The notes under the pieces are model-generated. The model was not told where the DNA came from. It saw only the letters and a list, made by a program, of their open reading frames with translations, and searched no databases. Positions 43,899-54,656 of a stretch of DNA of 64,000 bases are shown here, piece after piece. The translations under genes and the position numbers were made by a program. Location: positions 1,630,661 to 1,694,660 of the forward strand of contig NZ_CP016474.1 in assembly GCF_001693255.1 (NCBI RefSeq), in the 5' to 3' direction. The stretch comes from Picosynechococcus sp. PCC 7003. Lineage in GTDB: Bacteria; Cyanobacteriota; Cyanobacteriia; Cyanobacteriales; MRBY01. Each line of letters begins with the position of its first letter. The stretch's first letter is position 1.

Positions 43899-45068
43899 AT
43901 GCCCAATATGAATCACTCAAATCCGGCTCCCTTGGTTCCCTCCCTTGACCATTGGGCCATGCCGTTTAGTAATCAGCTTGTCACCGTCAAAGGTTTAGGA
44001 GCTTGGTTTGGGTCTGGGTTTAATCCGACTCAACCAGTGACTCGGCGTGAATTTGCCACGGTGCTGGCCCAATGTTTTGATCTGCCACGGCCCTGGGGCA
44101 CTTTTGTGCCGGAATTCTCGGATGTTTCTCACCCAGACCAGCTGGCGATCGCCAAAGCAGTATCCATGGGATTTTTGACGGGTTATCCCGATGGTCCTTT
44201 TCGCCCCCAAACTGTCCTAAAACGCTTTGAAGTGCTAGAAGCATTGGTACGGGGTTTGGGCCTAAGTCCGGGCAATCCGGCGGTCTTACGGGCGTTTCGG
44301 GACTACGCCCAGATTCCCTCGGCGGCGATGGGGGAGATCGCCGCTGCCACCCAACATCACTTTGTCGTGACCCAGCCCCAAGTTGATCTCCGGCCCCTCC
44401 AACGCATTACCTGGGGAGAAATGGTGGCTTTTTTGCACCAAGCTTTGGTTTTACAGGGAGAATTGCCCGTCTTGGCTGCGCCTGGGTTGGTCGATCCGCT
44501 GCCCTATCTGCCGACTTTTACCGATGTGCAAAATCATTGGGCCAAGCCCTTTATTCAGGCGATCGCCAATCTTGGCTACATTCACGGTTCAGCCCAGGGC
44601 GAATTTTCCCCAGATCAGCCCCTCAGTCGCGGCCAGTTTGCCCTGTGGATCCAGGCCCTGTTTCACCCCAGTCCCCGGCGGCCCCGGCAGCAATTTCTCG
44701 ATGTGCCGCCCCATTCCCCTGCGGCTGAGGCGATTCAACAGGGCTATCGGGGCTGCTTTTTTTCAGGGTTTCCTGATCAAACTTTTCAGCCCCAGCAACC
44801 TTTGCGGCGCGTCCATCTTCTCGTGGCGATCGCCCAGGGCCTCCGTTTACCCCCAGGGGACATTGCCCTAGCAGAACATTACACAGATTATGAGGAGATC
44901 CCCCCCTATGCCCAGGCAGCGATGGCGGCGGCCCTCCAAGCAAAGATTGGTGTGCTCCCCCAGGAAAAATCGAGACTCAAACCCGGAGCGATCGCCACCC
45001 GAGCTGAAGGCCTCGTTTATTGTCACCAAGCCTTGGTTTATCGTCGACGGTTATTGCCGCAAACCTAG
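43899..45068 (+). CDS. SLH-domain protein
   Basis: 389 residues composed of several S-layer-homology-like repeats, each with a pattern such as FSDV...A...[14 protein letters not shown] or FTDVQNHWA...GYIHGS...[12 protein letters not shown]. At least four units are visible (about 20-75, 60-120, 200-255 and 265-325). There is no clear signal peptide, although such proteins usually bind the cell wall; a start further upstream or a cytoplasmic role are possible. It converges with hisF by a 4-base overlap. Confidence 0.8.
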   Translation: MPNMNHSNPAPLVPSLDHWAMPFSNQLVTVKGLGAWFGSGFNPTQPVTRREFATVLAQCFDLPRPWGTFVPEFSDVSHPDQLAIAKAVSMGFLTGYPDGPFRPQTVLKRFEVLEALVRGLGLSPGNPAVLRAFRDYAQIPSAAMGEIAAATQHHFVVTQPQVDLRPLQRITWGEMVAFLHQALVLQGELPVLAAPGLVDPLPYLPTFTDVQNHWAKPFIQAIANLGYIHGSAQGEFSPDQPLSRGQFALWIQALFHPSPRRPRQQFLDVPPHSPAAEAIQQGYRGCFFSGFPDQTFQPQQPLRRVHLLVAIAQGLRLPPGDIALAEHYTDYEEIPPYAQAAMAAALQAKIGVLPQEKSRLKPGAIATRAEGLVYCHQALVYRRRLLPQT

Positions 45069-45850
45069 GGACTGACAGGATTTACGGGGCGCACGGGCAC
45101 CTGATGCTGTTGGAGATAGGTCTTAATTTCGGCGACGGTCAGTTGACCATAGTGGAGTAACGAGGCGAGGAGGGCGGCCTCTGCTTTCCCGGTCGTCAAG
45201 GCTTCGTAAATATGCTGGGTATTCCCCGCGCCCCCAGAGGCAATGACCGGAATTTCAACGGCATTGGCGATCGCCTTTGTCAGTTCGAGGTCATAACCCG
45301 CCTGGGTACCATCGGCATCCATACTCGTCACGAGCAATTCCCCAGCCCCCCGTTGGGCCATTTCCTTCGCCCAGCCCAGGGCATCAATCCCGGTATTTTC
45401 CCGGCCTCCTCGCACATACACATCCCAACCCGGATTTGCTGGATCTGGTCGTCGCCGGGCATCGATCGCCACCACAATGCACTGATTACCAAATCGTTCC
45501 GCCGCTTCATTGATGAAATTGGGGTTCCGCACCGCTGAAGAATTGATACTGACCTTATCGGCCCCGGCCCGCAGGAGATTTTTAATCTGGGCTGTGGTGC
45601 TGATGCCACCGCCGACGGTAAGGGGAATAAAGACCTGTTCTGCGGTTTGGTAGACCACATCGATAATGGTGTCGCGGTCTTCGTGGGTGGCAGTGATGTC
45701 TAGAAAAACCAATTCGTCGGCCCCCGCATCGTTATAGACTTTCGCCAGCTCCACCGGATCACCAGCATCCTTAAGATCGACAAAATTCACACCTTTGACA
45801 ACCCGGCCAGCATTTACATCGAGGCAAGGCAAAATTCGTTTGGCGAGCAT
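45065..45850 (-). CDS. hisF: Imidazole glycerol phosphate synthase, cyclase subunit
   Basis: 261 residues, a (beta/alpha)8 barrel. Catalytic aspartates are in [14 protein letters not shown] (near 11) and [12 protein letters not shown] (near 176-183). The phosphate-binding motifs GGGI and ASGGAG are intact. With HisH it converts PRFAR and ammonia to IGP and AICAR in histidine synthesis, so it feeds AICAR to PurH. No hisH is adjacent. Confidence 0.97.
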   Translation of the reverse strand: MLAKRILPCLDVNAGRVVKGVNFVDLKDAGDPVELAKVYNDAGADELVFLDITATHEDRDTIIDVVYQTAEQVFIPLTVGGGISTTAQIKNLLRAGADKVSINSSAVRNPNFINEAAERFGNQCIVVAIDARRRPDPANPGWDVYVRGGRENTGIDALGWAKEMAQRGAGELLVTSMDADGTQAGYDLELTKAIANAVEIPVIASGGAGNTQHIYEALTTGKAEAALLASLLHYGQLTVAEIKTYLQQHQVPVRPVNPVSP

Positions 45851-46069
45851 TTTAAATGGGGTCTCCTAGGTCAGGGGGCAAGGTCATATTTTAAGCGGTT
45901 TCAGGTTCGATCAAAACAATAGCGATTCACTGTGGCGGCAGCGAGGGGGGTTCCTTTTATGGGCAACATCATGGTTGCAATGACCTTCAGAAACGTAAGC
46001 GCAAGCCAACTGATACTTGGGAATTTTGCGGTGATTTAGAATAGGCTTGTATTTCGCCGATCAGTTTTT

Positions 46070-46366
46070 ATGCGTGTTGTAGCTCTCCAGGATGACATTC
46101 TCTGTATTCACCAAGATGATCTGCCCCCCTACAAAAAAGGCGGCTCGGTGGTGCGCAATAGTTATTTTTGGGCGTTGAAATCCATTGCTTGCTATACGCC
46201 ACGCCAGGGAGATTGGGAATTTGATCGGGTGGTGTGGGTTGCTTTGGGGCGGATGTTGATGGCATTTACCACCTCCGGTTACCTCGGCAGTTCGGAGACG
46301 ACTTTAGAATTTCCGGAGGCGATCGCCATCCCCGAATCTTTACGTTCCGTTGCCACCTATCTCTAG
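46070..46366 (+). CDS. Small conserved protein of unknown function
   Basis: 98 residues. It begins MRVVALQDDILCIHQDDLPPYKKG and ends with a hydrophobic/acidic end (LEFPEAIAIPESLR). A short weakly hydrophobic segment is at about 52-66. I do not recognise a domain. It converges with the SpoIID gene, which ends 7 bases after it. Codon use looks native and a HIP1 site is inside. Confidence 0.55.
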   Translation: MRVVALQDDILCIHQDDLPPYKKGGSVVRNSYFWALKSIACYTPRQGDWEFDRVVWVALGRMLMAFTTSGYLGSSETTLEFPEAIAIPESLRSVATYL

Positions 46367-46372
46367 GGTTTC

Positions 46373-47965
46373 TTAAGGAGTCTCCCGCCAAAAGACGATG
46401 GATTCATCCAAGGGCTGGAGGGTAGTACCAGGATAATAAAACTGGAGAATCCGCGCCGCTGACCAGCCTAAATTAGCAAGATTGTAGGAACCGTATTGAC
46501 TCATGCCAACTCCATGGCCGAACCCGCCCCCCACAAAGGTATAGCCCGTGAGTTGATTCTGGGGATTGAGGTTGGGCTGTAGGTAAAACAGGGTGCTGCG
46601 GGGCGGCCCTAGGGCACTGCGAATTTCATTTTTGAGGAGTTTGACAATGCCCCGGTCGGTGGTGACATCCAATTCTAGGACGCGACCCGAAGGCGATCGC
46701 CGCTTAATTTCAAGTTTTTGCACTGTCTGAATGCCCGCGAGGGGATTTTGGGTGCGTTCTAAATAAGTTTGTAGGGTTGTGGCCAATTCCTGGAGGGTGG
46801 CGGATCTTTCCCAACGGAACACAGTACGCCCCGTTTCGTTAAAGCCTTGGTTGAGGGCGATAAATTTCCGAAAGGCTTGTTCGTCAGCGAGGGAGTTACC
46901 CTTAAGATCCCAGACTGGGTTCGGGGAATCAATCACGGCTTTGAGGTAGGGCCGCTCTGCCCCGTCCCACACATCGCTAAAGGAGGCTGTCACCCCCCCG
47001 GTGGTGGAAGAATACAGGGCATCGACCAATTCGTTGTTATAGGTGAGCACTAAACCTTTGGTGCGGGCGATCGCCTGGTCAATGCGGGGACTGGTGCCCT
47101 GGAGACCTTTGTAAACCTGACAATGGATCGTGGCACAAAGTTCGTAATCATCTGCCTGGAAGCGCCGTAAATTACGCAGGGCATAGGTGCGGGCAATGAT
47201 CGTCTGGGCTTCGACGGCATTATCGGGGGCATTGGGGCCAATTTCGTAGGGAACGACCCCCCGTAAATACACCTCAATATCCACATCACTGACGAGGGTA
47301 AAGGTGCCATAGGCATTGGGTTGTAGCCTGAGTTCTCCAGCAAAACGACTTTTTGTGCCGCCATCTTCTTGAATATCAAACAAACCGTTGCGCGAACGGA
47401 TCGTCACATTTGCTCGATTGTAGCGATATCCCCCCACCACAAAGGAGGCGATCGCCTTTTCGGTGCGCACCGTCGAGCTTAGATAAGGGGTCGTGTAACC
47501 CTTCGCCTTTAATTCCTGGAGCAACAACCGCCGGAGGAGGGGCGTTTGATAAACATCCCGTTTTGCCCAGACTTGCCAGCGACCGGGTTGGGTAATTTCT
47601 ACTTCAATGCCGAGGGAACGCCAAAATTTGGCGCTGTCTTCCGCCGTCTCGAAGGTGCCCTGGTCACTGAGGACAACGTATTCTGCCAATTCCGCCTGGG
47701 GCAAGGGTTGCTGGGCGACTTCTAGGGTGACTTGATCGGTCTGGAGCGTTTGTTTTTGACCGCCGCTGAGAATGTCCACCTCAAGGCGATCGCCCGGCAG
47801 ACTAGAGATCGTCAAAGTATCGTTTTGCTCTTCCCCGAACCGTTGGACGATGCCCACTTCGATCTCAACGGCATTTCCGGGTAACGCCCCCGGCCCCCAT
47901 AGCCCAAGTCCGATCCATAACCCTAATCCGAGCCACTGCCCCTGAAATTTAGCACTGCGCACCAT
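46373..47965 (-). CDS. SpoIID/LytB-domain protein, probable cell-wall enzyme
   Basis: 530 residues from the ATG at 47965 (MVRSAKFQGQWLGLG), with a signal-peptide-like N-terminus; an in-frame start at 48025 gives a longer leader. The C-terminal SpoIID domain shows YLRGVVPYEIGPNAP, EAQTIIARTYALR and GGGFGHGVGMSQYG. SpoIID/LytB proteins are amidase activators or lytic transglycosylases acting on peptidoglycan. The middle is beta-rich. Likely periplasmic. Confidence 0.88.
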   Translation of the reverse strand: MVRSAKFQGQWLGLGLWIGLGLWGPGALPGNAVEIEVGIVQRFGEEQNDTLTISSLPGDRLEVDILSGGQKQTLQTDQVTLEVAQQPLPQAELAEYVVLSDQGTFETAEDSAKFWRSLGIEVEITQPGRWQVWAKRDVYQTPLLRRLLLQELKAKGYTTPYLSSTVRTEKAIASFVVGGYRYNRANVTIRSRNGLFDIQEDGGTKSRFAGELRLQPNAYGTFTLVSDVDIEVYLRGVVPYEIGPNAPDNAVEAQTIIARTYALRNLRRFQADDYELCATIHCQVYKGLQGTSPRIDQAIARTKGLVLTYNNELVDALYSSTTGGVTASFSDVWDGAERPYLKAVIDSPNPVWDLKGNSLADEQAFRKFIALNQGFNETGRTVFRWERSATLQELATTLQTYLERTQNPLAGIQTVQKLEIKRRSPSGRVLELDVTTDRGIVKLLKNEIRSALGPPRSTLFYLQPNLNPQNQLTGYTFVGGGFGHGVGMSQYGSYNLANLGWSAARILQFYYPGTTLQPLDESIVFWRETP

Positions 47966-48027
47966 GGCGAGTCCCCTAACACCTAAAACAATTGATGGAA
48001 GTATAGACGGCGATCGCCATCCCAAAG

Positions 48028-51000
48028 TTACGCCACCACCTTACCATTTTCATCTAGCAAAATTTCCCCAGCCATTAACCGGGCCGCTGCCCCCAGCAAC
48101 TGATCTTCCACATAGGGTTTGGTGAAATAGGCCTTTGCTCCCCGGGCCGCTGCGATTTGTCGGTGTCGTCCGGCCCCGCGTGAGGTCAACATGGCGATGG
48201 GAATGTGAGTCAACTCAGGATACTTTTGAATTTCTTCGAGCAACGCTAAACCATCCAAACGCGGCATCTCAATATCGCAGAACACCAAACTAAAATCTGG
48301 ATTTTTCAATAACTGCTCCAATGCATCCTCTCCATCCCGGGCCCGTTCCACATGGTAGCCCGCCTTTTGGAAGGTAATGGCCAGCAATTCCCGCACCGTC
48401 ACCGAATCATCCACAATCAAAATCCTTGGGGCCGTCACTTTCACCGACGCATCATCTAGGGGTTCAAAATCCCCCATCTCGTCTTCAGGTTCCAAGACCG
48501 TGGGCTGTCGCGTACTGCCGGGCAGCAATACATCCCCTTGGCGCATTTTTTGGGCCGCATCTAAAAGCACTTCCTCAAGATAGGGTTTCGTGAAATAGGC
48601 ACTCGCTCCCAGTTCAGCGGCCATTTGTCGGTGGCGATCCGCTCCCCTGGATGTGAGCATTGCCACCGGAATTTTTTCTAAATTGGGGTCTTTTTGAATC
48701 CGCGATAATAGCTCCAAGCCATCCATGCGCGGCATCTCAATGTCGCAAAAGACCAGTTCACAGGGTAATCCTCCCCGGAGTTTTTCCCAAGCTTCCTGGC
48801 CATCCCGGGCCTGCTCAACCCGATAGCCAGCCTTGGTGAAACTCATCGAGAGGAGTTCGCGCACCGTGATCGAATCATCTACAATCAACACAATGGGCTC
48901 TGTTTGCACCATCTCTGGCACGAGTAGATGTAAGGCCGGGTTATCTTGCCAGGTGGTAGCCTTGGCCCTGACCCGTCCCTGGGCCGCAAGTTCAATCAGC
49001 TCTAGCACATCGACCACAGGCATAACCGTGCCATCCCCCAGGACTGTCGCCCCGGCGATCGCCGCTGGTTTTGGGATCGGCCCTTCGATCTGTTTAATCA
49101 CAATTTCCTGTTCCCCCAGCACCTGATCCACTTGAATCGCCAGGAGATTCCCCGCACTGCGCAGGATCACAACGGGAATTTGGTCAGGATCGCTAACTCC
49201 ACCATAGATTGAGCCCCGCCCAATTTGCCGTTGGAGCGTCAACAAATTATTGAGAGGATAAACCCGCAATCGAGAATCTCGCCAGCGAATATAACGTCTG
49301 CGACCTTGCTGTTCCACTTGGTCTAGGGTGTAAGTCTGCATATCTTCAACCCCATCCATGGGCAGGGCAATGCGGGCATGGCGGTTGAGACAAAATAAAG
49401 CACGACAGATATTGAGGGTGAGGGGCAGTCGAATGGTAAATGTTGTGCCTTTACCCAGAACGGAGTCAATGGTAATCGTGCCTCGAATACTACCCAGGGC
49501 AGTGCGGACCACATCCATGCCAACCCCGCGACCCGAAAAGTCATCGGCCTGGGCCTTGGTGGTAAAGCCAGGATGGAAAATAAAGTCATAAATATCCTGC
49601 TGACTGAGATCCGGCAGTTGCTCAGGGGTGATCAGGTTCTTTTCGAGGGCTTTGTGGACAAGGGCTTCAGAATCCATCCCTGCGCCATCATCAGCAATAG
49701 AAATGACAATTTGATTCCCCTGAATGTAAGCCTTGAGGGAGACAACCCCTGCCGCAGGCTTACCCTTACTGAGGCGTACTTCCGGGGCTTCGATCCCATG
49801 GGTAATGGCGTTGTTGATCAGGTGAGTTAGGGGGTCGTAGAGTTGCTCCAGGATCATTTTGTCAATGAGCACTTCTCGACCTTCAACATTGAGGGAGGCT
49901 CGCTTATTAAGTTTGAGCGAAATTTCCCGGACGGGGCGCACCAGGCGATCGGCCGCTTGGGCAAAGGGAATCATCCGTGATTTGGTCAAACCTTCCTGGA
50001 GCTGCGTACTGACCTGCCGGAGGTTACGGGCAATTTGTTCATTATCATCAACTAAAAATTCGATGTCAGAGGAAGATTCACGCACCCGCACGATCAGCTC
50101 AATCATCTCCTGGGAGAGGAGATGGAAGCCAGTGAACTGATCCATTTCGAGGGGATCGTATTCTTGGGCATTGCTGCGGTTGGGGGCGGCAGGTTTGTCA
50201 GTAAAGCCTGAAGGAAAGTGATATTCAGTATTCTGGCCGCGACTGGCAAGCAGAGAACGCTCTAGGAGGGAGCGCTCGTAAAGATCTTGCATCTGGCCAC
50301 CAATGTCATTGAGCCGTTGAACTTGGCCCGTGAGATTGTCGAGGAATTGCCGGAGCTTTTCTTGGCTTTGTTCGAGGGTATTGCGGTTGACAACAAGTTC
50401 TCCCATCAAGTTGCTCAGGTTATCGAGTTGCTTGACGGGAATCCGCATGGTCTGCTCAAAGCTGTTGACCTTTTGGGAGCGTTGACGAGTTGTGTTGGGG
50501 CCACTGGTGGTGGTAATAGGAGGCCCGCCCATGGTGTCTGCCTGTTGGAGCAGGGCTTCTAATTCGCCGAAGTCTGTCTGTTTGGAAATGGTGATTTGGG
50601 GACGTTTTTGAGGGGAGGGACTAGGGCTAGAGCTAGAGGCGCTAGGGGCTTGTTGAATGAGTTGGGTGAGGGCGTTCCAGTTTACAGGGTTGGCCGACGA
50701 ACTGGGCGTCACTTCTAGGTACTGACTGAGATCTTCTAGGGGAGAGTAATAGCTGATCTGACCATTGGTTACCGGGGAGATCTTGGTGGCAATGGCCTTG
50801 GGGCGCTTGAGGGGCGGGGAAACGGGGTCTTCGAGGGGGAAATAAGGTTCGCTCTCGACAGCGTAAGTTTCTATTTCGGGGGGTTGGTTGGGGTTAGTAT
50901 CTTGGAGGAGAGCTTCTAAATCGGCTTCGAGGTCGGCTTCGTTTTGGGGCGAAGCTTGTTGAGACATTTGCGACTGGGAAGATGTCGCTTCCTCAAAGGC

Positions 51001-51195
51001 TAAAAGTTCTTCAAAGTTGTTCGCAAAGCTGATAAATGAAACTTTCGGATCGATTTCCTTGGGAAAGTCGACCGTTGGTGGAGGCGGAGGGTCTGCTTCG
51101 AGGTCTTCAAATAGTTCTAGGAGTTCGTCCTCAAACTCAGAGTCTTGATAGTTATGCGCTTCATCATGACTGTTGTTGTTCACTGGTGCCCCCAT
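48028..51195 (-). CDS. CheA/PilL-C-like hybrid histidine kinase with two receiver domains
   Basis: 1055 residues from the ATG at 51195; an upstream TTG is possible. Order: acidic, low-complexity N-terminus; dimerisation P3 helices (about 250-400); HATPase (NNAITHGIE, ADDGAGMD, GRGVGMDVV); CheW-like domain; then two receivers, VDDSITVRELL and VDDSVTVRELL, each with CDIEMPR (phospho-Asp). I see no HPt domain with a phosphorylatable His, so it resembles PilL-C from split PilL systems of Synechocystis, which control pili and phototaxis. The two receivers are alike, which suggests duplication. Confidence 0.82.
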   Translation of the reverse strand: MGAPVNNNSHDEAHNYQDSEFEDELLELFEDLEADPPPPPTVDFPKEIDPKVSFISFANNFEELLAFEEATSSQSQMSQQASPQNEADLEADLEALLQDTNPNQPPEIETYAVESEPYFPLEDPVSPPLKRPKAIATKISPVTNGQISYYSPLEDLSQYLEVTPSSSANPVNWNALTQLIQQAPSASSSSPSPSPQKRPQITISKQTDFGELEALLQQADTMGGPPITTTSGPNTTRQRSQKVNSFEQTMRIPVKQLDNLSNLMGELVVNRNTLEQSQEKLRQFLDNLTGQVQRLNDIGGQMQDLYERSLLERSLLASRGQNTEYHFPSGFTDKPAAPNRSNAQEYDPLEMDQFTGFHLLSQEMIELIVRVRESSSDIEFLVDDNEQIARNLRQVSTQLQEGLTKSRMIPFAQAADRLVRPVREISLKLNKRASLNVEGREVLIDKMILEQLYDPLTHLINNAITHGIEAPEVRLSKGKPAAGVVSLKAYIQGNQIVISIADDGAGMDSEALVHKALEKNLITPEQLPDLSQQDIYDFIFHPGFTTKAQADDFSGRGVGMDVVRTALGSIRGTITIDSVLGKGTTFTIRLPLTLNICRALFCLNRHARIALPMDGVEDMQTYTLDQVEQQGRRRYIRWRDSRLRVYPLNNLLTLQRQIGRGSIYGGVSDPDQIPVVILRSAGNLLAIQVDQVLGEQEIVIKQIEGPIPKPAAIAGATVLGDGTVMPVVDVLELIELAAQGRVRAKATTWQDNPALHLLVPEMVQTEPIVLIVDDSITVRELLSMSFTKAGYRVEQARDGQEAWEKLRGGLPCELVFCDIEMPRMDGLELLSRIQKDPNLEKIPVAMLTSRGADRHRQMAAELGASAYFTKPYLEEVLLDAAQKMRQGDVLLPGSTRQPTVLEPEDEMGDFEPLDDASVKVTAPRILIVDDSVTVRELLAITFQKAGYHVERARDGEDALEQLLKNPDFSLVFCDIEMPRLDGLALLEEIQKYPELTHIPIAMLTSRGAGRHRQIAAARGAKAYFTKPYVEDQLLGAAARLMAGEILLDENGKVVA

Positions 51196-51365
51196 CCAAC
51201 GCAGGTCAAAAAATACAGAAAATGTCAATTACAATCAGGATAACCTAATCTTTCGGGTGGATTACCCAAGGTAAAGTTTTACTGACAGGTTCAAAATCTG
51301 TTGTGTATTGGCGGCCTGTTATGGTTTAAAAGCGCAATAGTAATGATTTGATTTGAGCATTCGCA

Positions 51366-52118
51366 ATGGCTGGACATAGTAAGTGGGCAAATATTAAACG
51401 ACAAAAGGCACGGGTTGATGCGAAGAAAGGGAAAACGTTTACCCAGTTATCGCGGGCAATCATTGTTGCGGCTCGCCATGGCATTCCTGATCCGGCGGGC
51501 AATTTTCAACTCCGCACTGCCATTGAGAAAGCAAAGGCCGCTGGCATCCCCAATGACAATATTGAACGGGCGATCGCCAAGGGGGCGGGTACCTACAATG
51601 ATGGCGAGGCTAATTACGAAGAAATTCGCTACGAAGGCTATGGGGCCGGGGGCGTGGCCATTTTGATCGAAGCCCTCACCGATAACCGTAACCGTACAGC
51701 GGCGGATTTACGGGCTGCCTTTAGTAAAAATGGTGGCAATTTGGGAGAAACGGGTTGTGTGAGCTGGATGTTTAGCCACAAAGGGGTGGTGACACTCACG
51801 GGGGAGATCGACGAAGAAGCCCTACTAGAAGCGTCTTTAATCGGCGAAGCGGAAGGCTACAGTGCCATTGAAGATAGTGATGAGGTGGAAGTGCTCAGCG
51901 CCGTCGAGAACCTCGAACACCTCAACCAGACCTTGCAAGATGCAGGTTTTACGGTAAAAGAGGCGGAGTTACGGTGGTTTCCAGAGACGGAAATGAACCT
52001 CACCGACGAGGCCCAGATCGAAACGATCCTCAGGATGATTGAAATGATCGAAGCCCTCGATGATGTGCAAACGGTCACCAGTAATTTGGCGATCGCCCCG
52101 GCCTTGGCGACCCTTTAA
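51366..52118 (+). CDS. YebC/PmpR family protein
   Basis: 250 residues, beginning MAGHSKWANIKRQKARVDAKKGKTF, the strongly conserved YebC N-terminus. The middle has GGNLGETGCVSWMFSHKGVV, also conserved. Family members bind DNA as transcription regulators in some bacteria, and more recent work links YebC to translation at proline-rich stretches. Full length. It is divergent from the CheA-like gene. Confidence 0.95.
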   Translation: MAGHSKWANIKRQKARVDAKKGKTFTQLSRAIIVAARHGIPDPAGNFQLRTAIEKAKAAGIPNDNIERAIAKGAGTYNDGEANYEEIRYEGYGAGGVAILIEALTDNRNRTAADLRAAFSKNGGNLGETGCVSWMFSHKGVVTLTGEIDEEALLEASLIGEAEGYSAIEDSDEVEVLSAVENLEHLNQTLQDAGFTVKEAELRWFPETEMNLTDEAQIETILRMIEMIEALDDVQTVTSNLAIAPALATL

Positions 52119-52225
52119 CCGTACCTAGAAAATCTAGCCAATGTGATCTCCCCACGACAGAGAGACCCTGAGACGTCTCAAGACCGCGCAAAATATTTCT
52201 AGTTTGGGTACCTTGAAAAGAGAAA

Positions 52226-53500
52226 ATGATCTTTTCACCGCAGCAAGGAAATCCTGAAGTGATGCGTACCCCCGAACCTTTGCCCCACGAAGCAGAACGT
52301 CTCAAATCATTGTTCCAACAGGAGCTTTTAGATACTCCCCAGGAGCCTGAACTTGATCGTATTGTCAACCTCGCGGCGCGATTGTTTCAGGTCAAGATTG
52401 TCCTGATTTCCCTCGTGGACGATTGTCGGCAGTGGTTTAAGGCGAAGGTCGGTTTAGGGGCGAACGAAACCCCCCGGAATATTTCTTTTTGTGGCCACGC
52501 CATTCGAGAAGTCGATATTTTTGAAATTCCGGATACCTTGGCTGATGAGCGCTTTTGCGACAATCCCCTCGTTACGGGAGCACCCTACATTCGTTTCTAT
52601 GCTGGTTATCCCATCCGCTCTGGGGACGGCTATCCCCTCGGCACCCTATGTTTAATCGATGAACAACCCCGCACATTGACCGCCACAGAACGGGAACTGC
52701 TGCAAATGCTGGCGCACCAGGTGGAAGATGTACTCCGTTTACGCCGTAGTCTGAAGCAAAAGCAGAACAAAATTAAATTGCTTACGGTGCAAGTGCAATC
52801 CCTCGACCAAAGCAATCGCCTCAAGGATCAGCTATTAGCGGTGTTGTCCCATGATCTGCGCAGTCCCCTGATTAGTTTTCGGTCGGTGATGGAACTCTTA
52901 GCGGCCCAGGATCTGGAACCGGAGGAGCTAAAAATTTTAATTCCCGAAGTCTGCAAAAAGTTTGATCAAACAGAAATAAAAGTGATGCAGATGTTGCAAT
53001 GGGCCCAACAGCAACTCCAGACCCAAACAGTACCCATTGAGCCGATCAGAGTAGAGGCGATCGCCGACCATGTGTTGCCCTGGTGCCAAGACTGCGCCCA
53101 ACAAAAAGACGTGACCTTGGAGGTTGAGATGGAACCCCAATTACAAGTCCTGGGTAATTTGGAACTCATCGGGGTTGTGCTCCGCAATTTGTTGGGCAAT
53201 GCGGTGAAATATTCGCGCCATGGTGAAACGATCACCTTGTTTGCACGCCAGAGTGACCAATATGTGGAATTGGGAGTCAGGGATACGGGACTAGGGATGA
53301 AACCCGAAACCCTCAAGAAAATTCGCAGCCATAGCTATCAACTGTCAGCCCCAGGCACCGACAATGAGAAAGGGACTGGCCTGGGGCTATTGCTCTGTCA
53401 GACCTACCTCAACCAGATGGGCACCGCCCTAGAGATTGAAAGCCGCTGGACAGAGGGATCGACGTTTTCGTTTCCCTTGGCGATCGCCCCCAGTGTCTAA
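52226..53500 (+). CDS. GAF-domain sensor histidine kinase
   Basis: 424 residues (412 if started at the ATG at 52262). A GAF domain occupies about 30-165 ([43 protein letters not shown]). A coiled coil leads to HisKA with the phospho-acceptor in [10 protein letters not shown], then HATPase with N box [16 protein letters not shown] and GTGLGLLL. It is cytoplasmic and no response regulator is adjacent. The stop overlaps dapF by 4 bases. Confidence 0.9.
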   Translation: MIFSPQQGNPEVMRTPEPLPHEAERLKSLFQQELLDTPQEPELDRIVNLAARLFQVKIVLISLVDDCRQWFKAKVGLGANETPRNISFCGHAIREVDIFEIPDTLADERFCDNPLVTGAPYIRFYAGYPIRSGDGYPLGTLCLIDEQPRTLTATERELLQMLAHQVEDVLRLRRSLKQKQNKIKLLTVQVQSLDQSNRLKDQLLAVLSHDLRSPLISFRSVMELLAAQDLEPEELKILIPEVCKKFDQTEIKVMQMLQWAQQQLQTQTVPIEPIRVEAIADHVLPWCQDCAQQKDVTLEVEMEPQLQVLGNLELIGVVLRNLLGNAVKYSRHGETITLFARQSDQYVELGVRDTGLGMKPETLKKIRSHSYQLSAPGTDNEKGTGLGLLLCQTYLNQMGTALEIESRWTEGSTFSFPLAIAPSV

Positions 53501-54342
53501 AGCGTAACTTGCCCCTGGAAGCTAATGGCCGCTGGCCCCGTCATATAAATGTGATTGTCCGCCACTGACCATTCGATTTGGAGACAGCCCCCCGGTAGTT
53601 CTACAGTACAAAGGCGATCGCAATGGCCCGTTAAGACCCCGGCGACCACCGAGGCACAGGCCCCCGTCCCGCAAGCGAGGGTAATCCCAGCACCCCGTTC
53701 CCAAACCCGCATTTTGATATAGTCGGGACGAACCACTTCAATAAACTCGGTATTGATCCTTTGGGGAAAGGCCGGATGGTGTTCAAAGTCTTTCCCAATC
53801 GCCTCTAGGGGGATTGTCACCACATCTTCGACAAAGGTAATGCAGTGGGGATTGCCCATGCTCACACAGGTCACAGTCCAGGTTTTCCCAGCCACTTCGA
53901 GGGACTGATTGACGGCTTGGCCATTACTGTCTTTTAGGGTGGTGGGAATGTCCGTTGCCGTGAGGATCGGTTCACCCATATCGACCCGTACCAATTCATC
54001 GGCTTCTAAACGGGGTCGAATCATCCCTGCTAGGGTATGGATGCTGTAGGTTTTGCCGGGTGGATTTCCCCCCTCTAGGTGGTCAATGAAGCGGGCTAAA
54101 CAGCGAATCCCATTGCCGCACATTTCCGGTTCAGAGCCATCGGAGTTGAAAATGCGCATGGTATAGTCGGCACCAGCCTGGCCTGGCAGAGCAAAAATAA
54201 CACCGTCGGCACCGATGCCAAAGTGGCGATCGCACAGTTGAATGGCTTGCTCCGGGGTGACGAGGGGCGTTCCTTGCTGGCGATTATCCAGCAGAATAAA
54301 ATCATTACCCAGACCTTGATATTTCGTAAATTCCAGCACCAT
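53497..54342 (-). CDS. dapF: Diaminopimelate epimerase
   Basis: 281 residues. The two catalytic cysteines sit in MCGNGIRC and in ACGTGACAS, as expected. It converts LL- to meso-diaminopimelate for lysine and peptidoglycan. It is divergent from hfq with about 40 bases between the starts; this dapF-hfq neighbourhood is one I remember as conserved in cyanobacteria. Confidence 0.97.
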   Translation of the reverse strand: MVLEFTKYQGLGNDFILLDNRQQGTPLVTPEQAIQLCDRHFGIGADGVIFALPGQAGADYTMRIFNSDGSEPEMCGNGIRCLARFIDHLEGGNPPGKTYSIHTLAGMIRPRLEADELVRVDMGEPILTATDIPTTLKDSNGQAVNQSLEVAGKTWTVTCVSMGNPHCITFVEDVVTIPLEAIGKDFEHHPAFPQRINTEFIEVVRPDYIKMRVWERGAGITLACGTGACASVVAGVLTGHCDRLCTVELPGGCLQIEWSVADNHIYMTGPAAISFQGQVTL

Positions 54343-54382
54343 ACTTGTCGGTTAAGCTATCAATAAAAGTTAATTCGCCATT

Positions 54383-54592
54383 ATGACAGAATTTAATACG
54401 GGCTATCCGAGTGTGCGTCGAATCCAGAGCTTCGTCAAAGTAAAGGGGGAAGTGGAGATTAAACTGATCACCAACGATGTCATTATTGGCCGAATTTTAT
54501 GGCAAGATCCCCACTGCCTTTGTGTCGTTGACCGCAGCTCTACTAAGGAATTTATGATTTCTCGCCAGGCGATCGCCTACGTCAAAGCGTGA
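54383..54592 (+). CDS. hfq: Cyanobacterial Hfq homologue
   Basis: 69 residues with an Sm fold: Sm1 VEIKLITNDVIIGRILWQD and Sm2 KEFMISRQAIAYVKA. Cyanobacterial Hfq lacks the usual KH motif, as here. In Synechocystis it binds the pilus motor and is needed for natural competence and phototaxis rather than classic RNA matching. This is relevant to the PilL-C-like kinase nearby. It is divergent from dapF. Confidence 0.9.
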   Translation: MTEFNTGYPSVRRIQSFVKVKGEVEIKLITNDVIIGRILWQDPHCLCVVDRSSTKEFMISRQAIAYVKA

Positions 54593-54656
54593 ACTATCGG
54601 TAAACTTTTTCGCCTGCTGTACGTCCCTTTAATCTATTGACCTAACGCAATTTATC

